A stretch of DNA of 55,025 bases from Phaeovulum veldkampii DSM 11550 (GTDB taxonomy: Bacteria > Pseudomonadota > Alphaproteobacteria > Rhodobacterales > Rhodobacteraceae). Positions 24,022-31,881 of this stretch are shown here, piece by piece. The translations under genes were made by a program, and so were the position numbers. The stretch lies in the NCBI RefSeq assembly GCF_003034995.1, contig NZ_PZKF01000021.1, forward strand, positions 1 to 55,025. The letters are read 5' to 3'. A model generated the notes under the pieces. It made no database searches. It worked only from the letters and a program-made list of their open reading frames with translations, and was not told where the DNA came from. Numbering within the stretch: position 1 is the first letter of the stretch; each line of letters starts with the position of its first letter.

Positions 24022-26087
24022 GCGAACTTGACGAGTATCACCAGAACCTGATGGCCGACATACGCCGTGAAGCAGATGCAAGCGGCGTATTTCCCGTGGA
24101 AGCCTTCTTCGACCGGATGACTGAAAGGCTGACCGAAGCCGGGGAATTGGAGGTCGCTGATCGCGCCTATTACCAGAGCGGTGAAGGTGCCCAGAGACTG
24201 CGGATTGACGGCTATGCGGGTGACCCGCGCGACAGCGAAGGTGTGCTGGGGCTGATCGTCTGCGACTTTGCCGACAGCGACACTGTCCAGACCTTTGGCA
24301 AGGGGGACGTGCCCCCTATCCTGAACCCCCTGATCCGTTTTCTGAAGAAGGCAAAGACCGAGGAATTCCGGGACTCGCTGAACGAGGCCAATCCCGCCTT
24401 CCAGGTCTCGGACCTGATCATCACGACGTGGTCGCAGGTCACGAAGGTCAAGTTGATCCTCATTTCCAACCGGCAGTACATCGGCCGCGACGATACGGTG
24501 AAACTGGCGGACATCGGCGAGGTGCCGATTACGTGGTCGGTCTGGGATTTGGCACGCTTCGAGCGGTTCGACCGCTCGGGACAGGCCCGCGAGGATATGG
24601 TCATAGACTTTGCCAAGGATTTTGGGGCGCCCCTTCCTGCGCTCAAGGCATCACAGTCTGGCGCAGCCCTCGAAAGCTATCTGCTAATCGTGCCAGGGGA
24701 GCAGTTGGCCGCGATCTATGACAAGTGGGGCGCTCGACTTCTCGAAGCCAACGTCCGGTCCTTTCTTCAGGCGAGGGCCAAGACCAACAAGGGCATTCAG
24801 AAGACCGTCAAGGAAGAGCCCGAGCTTTTCTTCCCTTACAACAACGGGCTGTCGGCCACCGCCGATGCCGTGTCCTGCGTAAGGACGGATGACGGGTTGG
24901 CCGTTGCATCGATCAGCAACCTGCAGATCGTCAACGGCGCGCAGACAACCGGGTCAATCCACGCTGGGCTGAAGTCCGCGAAGGAACAGCTCCCGCAAGT
25001 GTTCGTACAGATGAAACTGACCGTCGTTCCTCCCGACAGGTCCGAGGACATCGTGCCGAAGATCTCGGAATACGCGAACACCCAGAACAAGGTGAACGCT
25101 GCGGACTTCTTCTCGAACCATCCCTTCCATATCCGGATGGAACAGTTCTCGCGCAGCGTTCTCTTTCCGGCGCGTGCTGGCGAGCGTCATGACACCAAGT
25201 GGTTCTACGAGCGTTCGCGCGGTCAGTTCGTCAACGCGCGGCCGAAGGTGAAAGGGAAAGCCCAGACCGATTTCGACATCCAGTTCCCCAAATCACAGCT
25301 CTTCAGCAAGACCGATCTCGCCAAGTTCGAGTTCTCGGCGGCCGGCCAGCCGCACATCGTTTCGCGCGGGGCCCAGAAGAACTTCGCCGAATTCGCCAAG
25401 GACATCGGTGAATCATGGTCCAGGAGCGACGCCAAGTATGACGAGCTCTGGTACAAGCGGCTTGTCTCGAAGGCGATCGTGTTTCGCTGGCTCGAGACCG
25501 AGGTTCCGAAGCAGCCGTGGTACGAGGGTGGCTATCGCGCCAACATCGTCACCTACTCTATGGCCAAGGTGTTTCACGATGCCAACGGCGAGAAGCAGGT
25601 CCTCGACCTCGACGCGATCTGGAGACGGCAGTCTGTTCCGGAGGCCCTCCAGCGCGCTCTGCTTCTGGCCGCAGCAGAGGCACATGACGTCATCACCCAC
25701 CCTCCCGCAGGTGTCCGCAACATGTCGGAGTGGGCAAAACAGCAGGCATGCTGGAACGGGATGAAGGGTCGAACGCTGAACTATGACGATGACTTCGAGA
25801 CCTGCCTGACCCTCGTGGATACCGCCAAGGCGGCAAAGCGCGACGAGAAGGCTAAGAAGGCAATGACAGAGGGCATCAATGCCCAGGCGGAGGTGGTGAC
25901 CTTGGGCGCTGAGTTCTGGAAGGAGGTCTTGGCTTGGGGACGCGAGCGGAAACGCCTTACGCCCAAAGACATGCAGATCCTCGAAATCTGCGCGTCCATG
26001 CCGCGCCGGATCCCCTCAGACCTGCAGGCCCGCCATGCCCTTGATGCGCTCGGGCGCATGAGGGATCAGGGGTTCGGCGAGTCCTAG
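24018..26087 (+). CDS. AIPR family protein (abortive infection phage resistance)
   Basis: A 689-residue AIPR protein, ATG overlapping the previous stop. Family blocks are LFFPYNNGLSATADAV, SISNLQIVNGAQTTGSIHAG and ISEYANTQNKVNAADFFSNH, with WFYERSRGQF further on. AIPR proteins occur in many phage-resistance loci and as the last gene of MORC-Z1 operons. Their activity has not been settled to my knowledge; nucleic-acid binding or sensing is assumed. It closes a five-gene run in which the last four genes overlap. Confidence 0.92.
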   Translation: MSELDEYHQNLMADIRREADASGVFPVEAFFDRMTERLTEAGELEVADRAYYQSGEGAQRLRIDGYAGDPRDSEGVLGLIVCDFADSDTVQTFGKGDVPPILNPLIRFLKKAKTEEFRDSLNEANPAFQVSDLIITTWSQVTKVKLILISNRQYIGRDDTVKLADIGEVPITWSVWDLARFERFDRSGQAREDMVIDFAKDFGAPLPALKASQSGAALESYLLIVPGEQLAAIYDKWGARLLEANVRSFLQARAKTNKGIQKTVKEEPELFFPYNNGLSATADAVSCVRTDDGLAVASISNLQIVNGAQTTGSIHAGLKSAKEQLPQVFVQMKLTVVPPDRSEDIVPKISEYANTQNKVNAADFFSNHPFHIRMEQFSRSVLFPARAGERHDTKWFYERSRGQFVNARPKVKGKAQTDFDIQFPKSQLFSKTDLAKFEFSAAGQPHIVSRGAQKNFAEFAKDIGESWSRSDAKYDELWYKRLVSKAIVFRWLETEVPKQPWYEGGYRANIVTYSMAKVFHDANGEKQVLDLDAIWRRQSVPEALQRALLLAAAEAHDVITHPPAGVRNMSEWAKQQACWNGMKGRTLNYDDDFETCLTLVDTAKAAKRDEKAKKAMTEGINAQAEVVTLGAEFWKEVLAWGRERKRLTPKDMQILEICASMPRRIPSDLQARHALDALGRMRDQGFGES

Positions 26088-26178
26088 GCCCACCCCCTCG
26101 GCATGGTTCCTCCCCGGCCCTGAACGTATGCGGGGGGGCGCAGCGCGGCGTTTCGCTAGCGACAGGCAGTTTCACCGG

Positions 26179-26351
26179 GGAAGCCAGGCGGAATCCACCT
26201 GCCGGGTGATCTTGGAAAAAGCGACTCATTATCAAAGGCTTGCGGAATCACGATCTTGGCGCGCTGGATTCTTTGCGGAATCCAGGGAATCCAGTTTGCG
26301 GAAGCCACCTTGCCGGAAGCCAGCCAGCGGAAGCCACTTGCAGGGAAGCCA
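26179..26351. repeat. array of eight GGAAKCCA repeats
   Basis: GGAA(T/G)CCA occurs at 26179, 26190, 26277, 26286, 26300, 26315, 26329 and 26344, often preceded by TTGC or GC. The last five are spaced 14, 15, 14 and 15 bp. A diverged copy (GGAATCAC) lies at 26244. The 457-bp stretch 26088-26544 has no gene. The array resembles iterons or a multi-site operator; it follows the defence operon and precedes the phage methyltransferases. Confidence 0.7.
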
Positions 26352-26422
26352 TTGAATCCGCGTGCATTTTTCATTTGACAAAGCTGCCCCCCTTGACCTA
26401 CCCCTTGATCATCGAAGAATTG

Positions 26423-26453
26423 CGCCCGCAGGACACTCCTCGCGGGCGTTTTT
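26423..26453 (+). terminator. rho-independent terminator
   Basis: Arms CGCCCGC (26423-26429) and GCGGGCG (26442-26448) are followed at once by TTTTT. It should end transcription arriving from the AIPR side and insulate the phage methyltransferase genes that start 92 bp downstream. Confidence 0.75.
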
Positions 26454-26544
26454 CATTTCCTCACATCGCGGATCCTGATCCTCACGTTGGTATCGCCCAA
26501 CGCGCATCGGCTTGCCCGCCCCTGCCCCACATGGAAGCGACCCG

Positions 26545-27804
26545 ATGGACCTGGTCTTTGCGCCGAGCCAGATCGAGACTTGGCCTCTCGACCGGCTGCG
26601 CCCCTATGCCCGAAACGCCAAGATCCACGGCACGGACCAGGTCGCCAAGATCGCCGCCAGCATGGCGAAGTTCGGCTGGACCGTGCCGTGCCTTGTGGCC
26701 GACGATGGCGAGCTGATCGCCGGGCACGGCCGGGTGTTGGCCGCGATCATGCTGGGGCTGAAGGACGTGCCGGTGATCCGGCTCGGCCACCTCGACGAAG
26801 CTGAACGCCGGGCTTACCGGATCGCCGACAACAAATTGACCGAGTTGGGCGAGTGGGACGAGGCCATGCTGCGCGACGAGATCGCAGTGCTGCTGGCCGA
26901 GGATTTCGACCTGTCTTTGCTGGGGATCGCCGACGAAGACTTGGACGCCCTCCTGCGCGACCCGGATCAGGTAGACGGCGGCGCGGTCGAGGGCGAAGAT
27001 GACATTCCCGAACCGCCGGTCACGCCCGTGTCCATCGCAGGCGACCTCTGGCAGCTCGGGTCGCACCGGCTGATCTGCGGTGACTGCACCTCCGCCGATG
27101 TGGTCGGGCGGCTGCTCGGCGATGTTCGTCCGCTGCTGATGGTGACGGACCCGCCCTATGGCGTGGAATACGATCCGTCCTGGCGCAACCAGGCTGGTGC
27201 GGCCAAAACCAAGCGCACCGGCAAGGTGCTTAATGACGACCGGGCCGACTGGCGTGAGGCTTGGGCGCTGTTCCCTGGCGACGTGGCTTATGTCTGGCAC
27301 GGCGCGCTGCACTCTTCGACCGTCGCCGAAAGCCTGGTTGCGGCAGGTTTCGCAGTGCGGTCGCAGATCATCTGGGCCAAGGACCGCCTGGTTCTGAGCC
27401 GCGGCGACTATCACTGGCAGCACGAACCTTGCTGGTATGCAGTCAAGAAGACCGGAAAGGGCCATTGGGCTGGCGACCGTAAGCAGACGACGCTGTGGCA
27501 CATTTCTGGCAAGGATCAGGACGCCGAGACGGTGCACGGAACCCAGAAGCCGGTCGAATGCATGCGCCGCCCGATCCTGAACAACTCCAGCCCGGGCCAA
27601 GCGGTGTTCGAACCCTTCATGGGATCCGGCACCACGCTGATCGCGGCAGAAACCACGGGGCGGGTGTGTTTCGGGATCGAACTGAACCCTGCCTATGTCG
27701 ATGTCGCAATCGAGCGCTGGCAGCAATTTACCGGCGCCAATGCCGTGCTGGCTGATACCGGCGAGACCTTTGCCGACCTGAAGGCGAAAAGGCTGGCGGC
27801 ATGA
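26545..27804 (+). CDS. ParB-like/DNA methyltransferase fusion (DPPY type)
   Basis: A 419-residue phage modification enzyme from ATG 26545. Residues 5-100 form a ParB-like domain (LRPYARNAKIHGTDQVAKIA; LIAGHGRVLAA). The rest is an amino-methyltransferase of the N6-adenine/N4-cytosine class with catalytic VTDPPYGVEY and AdoMet motif FEPFMGSGTTLIAAE. DPPY fits N6-adenine methylation, by family knowledge. It probably protects the phage genome from host restriction. Its stop overlaps the start of a paralogue. Confidence 0.92.
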   Translation: MDLVFAPSQIETWPLDRLRPYARNAKIHGTDQVAKIAASMAKFGWTVPCLVADDGELIAGHGRVLAAIMLGLKDVPVIRLGHLDEAERRAYRIADNKLTELGEWDEAMLRDEIAVLLAEDFDLSLLGIADEDLDALLRDPDQVDGGAVEGEDDIPEPPVTPVSIAGDLWQLGSHRLICGDCTSADVVGRLLGDVRPLLMVTDPPYGVEYDPSWRNQAGAAKTKRTGKVLNDDRADWREAWALFPGDVAYVWHGALHSSTVAESLVAAGFAVRSQIIWAKDRLVLSRGDYHWQHEPCWYAVKKTGKGHWAGDRKQTTLWHISGKDQDAETVHGTQKPVECMRRPILNNSSPGQAVFEPFMGSGTTLIAAETTGRVCFGIELNPAYVDVAIERWQQFTGANAVLADTGETFADLKAKRLAA

Positions 27805-29126
27805 ATGCGCCCCTCCTACCGGGCAGGATCGAACACTGGCCCCTCGCCCGGCTGAAGCCCTACGCCCGCAACGCCAAGACCCACGACGCCGATCAGGTCG
27901 CGAAGATTGCCGCCAGCATGGCCGAGTTCGGATGGACCGTGCCGGTGCTGATCGCGGCCGACGGCGAGTTGATCGCTGGCCATGGTCGTATCCTGGCCGC
28001 CGCGCAACTTGGGTTGTCAGAGGCCCCGGTCATAGTGCTTGGCCACCTGACCGAAGCCCAGCGCCGGGCGTATCGCATCGCCGACAACAAGCTGACCGAA
28101 CTGGGCGGCTGGGACGAGGCGCTTCTCTTTCAAGAACTGCAGGCGCTGCTAGCCGAGGATTTCGACCTCGGGCTGATCGGGATTCCGGAGGATGAATTGG
28201 ACGCACTGCTGCACGCGGGCGACGACGACAGAACGGTGATCGACGACGATGCGGCCGATGCCATCCCCGCCCCTCCCGCCGAACCCATCACCAAGCTGGG
28301 AGATATCTGGGCGCTGGGCAAACATCGCTTGTGCTGCGGCGATGCCACCGATCCGGCCGCTGTCGCGAGGCTGATGCAGGGCGAACAGGCCACGCTGATG
28401 TTTACATCGCCGCCCTACGCCCAGCAGCGCGACTATGGCGCGGCCAAGGAAAAGGTCGGCGATTGGGATGCGCTGATGCAGGGCGTGTTCGCCGCGGCAC
28501 CGGTCAAAACGGACGCACAGCTGCTGGTCAACCTAGGCCTCGTGCACCGCGACAGCGAATGGCAGCCCTATTGGGAAGGATGGGTGGAATGGATGCGCGC
28601 CTCTGGTTGGCGACGGTTTGGTTGGTATGTCTGGGATCAGGGGCCGGGCTTGCCGGGCGACTGGAACGGTCGCTTGGCTCCATCGCACGAGTTCATTTTC
28701 CACTTCAATCGTGCCCCACGCAAACCGCACAAAACCGTCCCGTCGAAGCACGCGGGCGAAACCCTCGGTGGCGGCGGACTGCGCGGGGCCGACGGTACCG
28801 TCCACGCCAAGACCGGAACCGGCAACGCGATCCAGAGCCACCGCATCCCCGACAGCGTCTTCCGGATCATGCGCCACAAGGGCGGGCTGGGTGCCGCTGG
28901 ATCGCATCCAGCGGTGTTTCCAGTGGCGCTGGTCGAGGCGGTGATGATGGCCTTCAGCGATCCCGGCGATCTGATCTATGAGCCGTTCTGCGGCTCCGGC
29001 ACCCAGTTGGTCGCCGCCGAACGCGCTGGACGGCGGTGCTTCGCGATGGAACTGGACCCGGCCTATTGCGACGTGGCCGTGCGGCGGTGGGAGATTGCGA
29101 CGGGGCTGATAGCCAGCCGCGATTGA
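27801..29126 (+). CDS. ParB-like/DNA methyltransferase fusion (SPPY type)
   Basis: A 441-residue paralogue of the preceding gene, overlapping it as ATGA. The ParB-like part is nearly the same (LKPYARNAKTHDADQVAKIA; LIAGHGRILAA), but the catalytic motif is FTSPPYAQQRDYG, which is more common in N4-cytosine enzymes, and the AdoMet motif is YEPFCGSGTQLVAAE. A long insert (about residues 290-340) follows the catalytic motif. The two enzymes most likely modify different sequences or bases. Confidence 0.92.
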   Translation: MNAPLLPGRIEHWPLARLKPYARNAKTHDADQVAKIAASMAEFGWTVPVLIAADGELIAGHGRILAAAQLGLSEAPVIVLGHLTEAQRRAYRIADNKLTELGGWDEALLFQELQALLAEDFDLGLIGIPEDELDALLHAGDDDRTVIDDDAADAIPAPPAEPITKLGDIWALGKHRLCCGDATDPAAVARLMQGEQATLMFTSPPYAQQRDYGAAKEKVGDWDALMQGVFAAAPVKTDAQLLVNLGLVHRDSEWQPYWEGWVEWMRASGWRRFGWYVWDQGPGLPGDWNGRLAPSHEFIFHFNRAPRKPHKTVPSKHAGETLGGGGLRGADGTVHAKTGTGNAIQSHRIPDSVFRIMRHKGGLGAAGSHPAVFPVALVEAVMMAFSDPGDLIYEPFCGSGTQLVAAERAGRRCFAMELDPAYCDVAVRRWEIATGLIASRD

Positions 29127-29147
29127 CCAGTTGGCGGGAACTTGCGA

Positions 29148-30230
29148 ATGTTTACGCAGAAGGAGAATGGGAACCCGGTCTACCGCCTTCAGTATCTGAA
29201 AGGCCGCATTGCACCGGAGCAGTTGATGCGCAGCCCTTCCATTTCATCTCCCCGCAACGGCAAGGCCGACCAGCTGATCGACATCTTTGAACGCGAAGTG
29301 GAGGTCGAATACCGTGGCGAGCGGTATCGGGTTCGTGACAATGGTTCCGCGCATCGTCTGCCCCAGAAACGGCAGAAGACCAGACCGCTTGATGACCAAT
29401 GGACCTTTGGGCGACAAGGGTTGTCGACTGGCTACTTGTATCTGAGCGGCGTGCCTGTCCATCGGATTGTGTGCTGGGCTTTTCACGGCGAGCCGCCCAC
29501 TGACCGTCATGTCGTTGATCACATCGATACGAACAGGGCGAACAATCGACCAGAAAACCTGCGCTGGGTCACCCGCCTTGAGAACGTACTGCTCAACGAA
29601 ATCTCTGCTCGGCGCATCGAACTGGTCTACGGTTCGATTGAAGCCTTCTTCGCTGACCCCACCCGGGTCCAGACAGACAAGGCCTTTCCTGACATATCCT
29701 GGATGCGCACCTTGTCGAAGGACGAGGCAGCAGCCGCAAAGGCACGTTTGCAGGAATGGGCGAAGAGTGGCGCTGCCCCAAGCGGCGGCGCGCTGGGCGA
29801 GTGGCTTTATGGGACAAGAGAGCGGGCGAGTTATGAACCGCCGCCAGAAGAATATGAGTCGCTGACGCCGTCAGTCGTGCAGGTAAAATGGAAAGTGCCG
29901 ACAGAATTCCCTCTTTGTCCGGAGGCGGTGACCGAGGACGCGCTCCAACGCTACGGGGAAAACCTGAAGTTTGGCCGTGTTTTCGCACGAAACCATCTCT
30001 ACCAGAGTTTGGTCGTGCAGCATGACATGACAGAGGACAGCCTCGTGGTCCTTACGCACGATCCAAGCGATCATGCGATCAAGTGCTGGGCTGTGGCGCA
30101 TGTGGGTGTCCGTGGCGAATTCTTCTACCACCGCAGCGAACACCAGTATTTTACCCTACAGGGGGCACTCAAGACCTTCTGTGAACTGACGGGTGAGAGT
30201 TACGACGACTGCATGGACGACTACTGCTGA
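29148..30230 (+). CDS. HNH endonuclease
   Basis: A 360-residue protein from ATG 29148 (TTG 29142 possible). About residues 105-150 hold an HNH_3-type nuclease: VHRIVCWAFHGEPPTDRHVV, then DHIDTNRANNRPENLRWVTR. The remaining 200 residues are of unknown fold. Free-standing phage HNH enzymes are often homing endonucleases; the position behind two methyltransferases also allows a restriction role. No ordinary partner for the C-terminal part is visible. Confidence 0.85.
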   Translation: MFTQKENGNPVYRLQYLKGRIAPEQLMRSPSISSPRNGKADQLIDIFEREVEVEYRGERYRVRDNGSAHRLPQKRQKTRPLDDQWTFGRQGLSTGYLYLSGVPVHRIVCWAFHGEPPTDRHVVDHIDTNRANNRPENLRWVTRLENVLLNEISARRIELVYGSIEAFFADPTRVQTDKAFPDISWMRTLSKDEAAAAKARLQEWAKSGAAPSGGALGEWLYGTRERASYEPPPEEYESLTPSVVQVKWKVPTEFPLCPEAVTEDALQRYGENLKFGRVFARNHLYQSLVVQHDMTEDSLVVLTHDPSDHAIKCWAVAHVGVRGEFFYHRSEHQYFTLQGALKTFCELTGESYDDCMDDYC

Positions 30231-30243
30231 TCGATCTGCCACT

Positions 30244-30777
30244 TCAGGCAAGCCGATACACCGTCCCCCTGCCCTCGACCTTTTCAGCGGTGATGGGCAG
30301 GCCCAGCTTCTTCTTCAGGGCGCCCGAGACCGAGGCGCGGACTGTATGTGCAAGCCATCCGGTGGCCTTGACCATCTCGGCGACCGTCGCGCCTCTTGGC
30401 CGCTGCATCATGGCGATGATCTGCGCCTGCTTGGTTCCGGCGCGCTGGATCGGCAGCTTGGGGGCCGCAGCTTTGGCGGCATGCGCGCGGATCGCGATCA
30501 CCGTCTTCACCACCACCGGTTCGATCCCGATGGCCAGCAGACCGGCGTCGGTGACCACCAGCGTCGTGCCATGGCCATCGCCAGTCTCGCGCCAGAGCGG
30601 TTCGTTGCGCCGCAGGTTGGCGTCGACCTCCAGCAGCCAGCCGTGTTCGATCATCTTGGTCACGGCCATCTTCGCCGCCGCCCCGGCCAGCCCCTTGGGC
30701 AGCGGTAGAGCGATGTTTTCGGGGCGCTGGGCCCCAGCGCTGAGGATGATGGTCTGGGTTTCTGTCAGCTTGGTCAT
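30244..30777 (-). CDS. DUF3489 domain protein
   Basis: A 177-residue protein with a C-terminal DUF3489 winged-helix-like domain: GTKQAQIIAMMQRPRGATVA, then EMVKATGWLAHTVRASVSGA and KKLGLPITAEKVEGRGTVYR. It is probably DNA-binding. The N-terminal half (LPLPKGLAGAAAKMAVTKMI) has a similar helical character. It lies downstream of two small genes on the minus strand and faces the HNH gene tail to tail. Confidence 0.85.
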   Translation of the reverse strand: MTKLTETQTIILSAGAQRPENIALPLPKGLAGAAAKMAVTKMIEHGWLLEVDANLRRNEPLWRETGDGHGTTLVVTDAGLLAIGIEPVVVKTVIAIRAHAAKAAAPKLPIQRAGTKQAQIIAMMQRPRGATVAEMVKATGWLAHTVRASVSGALKKKLGLPITAEKVEGRGTVYRLA

Positions 30778-30786
30778 GGCGTTCCC

Positions 30787-31011
30787 CTATTGGTCGTTGG
30801 GGGCAAGGAAGGCGGTGATGCGCGCCATCAGGTCGTTGTGGCCATCAGCATCCGTGCCGATGATCACGTCCCCGTCGTCGTCGCGGTCCAGATCGGCGAT
30901 CTCACGCAGCAGCGCGATGGCCTCGTCGCAGGCGGCCAGTCGCTCTGCCTCCCATTCGGCGGTGATGGCATCCTGTTCGATCTGGTGGCGCTGGGCGGGA
31001 TCAAGCGGCAT
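30787..31011 (-). CDS. small acidic phage protein
   Basis: A 74-residue acidic helical protein beginning MPLDPAQRHQIEQDAITAEW, started at ATG 31011, which overlaps the end of the preceding gene. No family is recognised. It is in a three-gene minus-strand operon with the DUF3489 gene. Confidence 0.6.
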   Translation of the reverse strand: MPLDPAQRHQIEQDAITAEWEAERLAACDEAIALLREIADLDRDDDGDVIIGTDADGHNDLMARITAFLAPNDQ

Positions 31012-31228
31012 GGTCGCCCTCCTTGAACTCGGCGTCGGTGATCTGGCGCAACAGGCTGGCATAGTGGTTCAGGGTGCCGACGTGGCCCCAGTTGATCTCG
31101 TCGGGGTGGGTCTCGAAGTGATCGTCGCTCAGGGTCTTCAGGCGCTCCAGCATAGCGTCGATCTGGGACTTGGCGGTCATGAAGGCATCGAGGGCCTTAG
31201 TATTGTCGGTCGCGCGGCGGATGGTCAT
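31001..31228 (-). CDS. small phage protein, first of DUF3489 operon
   Basis: A 75-residue helical protein from ATG 31228, with GGAG as ribosome binding site. The stretch KALDAFMTAKSQIDAMLERL reads as one long amphipathic helix. It overlaps the next gene by 11 bases. Function unknown; the operon is controlled from the spacer that also serves the terminase genes. Confidence 0.6.
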   Translation of the reverse strand: MTIRRATDNTKALDAFMTAKSQIDAMLERLKTLSDDHFETHPDEINWGHVGTLNHYASLLRQITDAEFKEGDHAA

Positions 31229-31256
31229 GGCGTGGTCTCCGGGGTGAGTTGCATCG

Positions 31257-31273
31257 TTCTGATGCAATCAGAA
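31257..31273. promoter_or_regulatory. 17-bp perfect palindrome in divergent promoter region
   Basis: TTCTGATGCAATCAGAA, arms TTCTGAT/ATCAGAA around GCA, lies 29 bp upstream of the DUF3489 operon start and 72 bp upstream of the terminase genes. A perfect dyad in a divergent spacer is a likely operator, perhaps for the DNA-binding DUF3489 protein itself. Confidence 0.55.
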
Positions 31274-31344
31274 TCGCTCCTTACCGGAGTGTAATCAACT
31301 GAATAACTAGCAATTTCATTGCCTTAGGTGTAGCGATCAACAGC

Positions 31345-31881
31345 ATGGAAGGTATGTCCGAGCGGGAGTATTCCGCCCATTCAGGCCTGTCGCGCGGGGC
31401 CATCCAGAAGGCCCGAAAAGCCAGTCGGCTGGTGGTTTACAGCGATGGGTCTATCAACGCCACCGCGTCCGATGTGCGGCGTGGCGAGATGACCGATCCC
31501 GACCAGCAGCGCCGCAGCACCGGCGGCGACAGCGGCTTCTCAGGGCCAGCGGACAGCTCGTCCTACCTGAAGGCCCGCACCGCGCTGACCGTTTACCAGG
31601 CGCAAGACAAGCAGCTGGGCATCCAGAAGAAAAAGGGCACGCTGGTGGACCGCGCCCGGGCGGAAGCGCTGGTGTTCCGGTTGGCCCGACAGGAGCGCGA
31701 CGCATGGGTGACCTGGCCCAACAGAGTGGCGGCGCTGATGGCGGCCGAAGTGGCCTTGGGAGTGGAGAAACAAACCGGAACACCGGTGATCATCGAGGCC
31801 GCGATCCTGCAGAGGGTGTTGGAAGCCCATGTCAGACAGCACCTCGACGACCTCGCCGATCTCCGAGTTTCCCTCGGATAG
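31345..31881 (+). CDS. terminase small subunit-like protein
   Basis: A 178-residue protein at the head of the late genes. Residues 5-45 (REYSAHSGLSRGAIQKARKA) form the helix-turn-helix that small terminases of the Nu1 type use to recognise packaging sites. The C-terminal part (VDRARAEALVFRLARQERDA) is the helical oligomerisation region. It overlaps the large-subunit gene by 53 bases. A second in-frame start exists at 31354. Confidence 0.8.
   Translation: MEGMSEREYSAHSGLSRGAIQKARKASRLVVYSDGSINATASDVRRGEMTDPDQQRRSTGGDSGFSGPADSSSYLKARTALTVYQAQDKQLGIQKKKGTLVDRARAEALVFRLARQERDAWVTWPNRVAALMAAEVALGVEKQTGTPVIIEAAILQRVLEAHVRQHLDDLADLRVSLG

Noticed and set aside
26179-26351. CRISPR array
   Set aside because: Repeat unit is only 8-12 bp with spacers of a few bases; no cas genes in the window.
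29148-30230. HNH gene as the nuclease of a classical restriction-modification pair with the upstream methyltransferases
   Set aside because: The methyltransferases carry ParB-like heads typical of phage self-protection, and a free-standing HNH enzyme in a phage is more often a homing endonuclease; evidence is insufficient to call a restriction pair.
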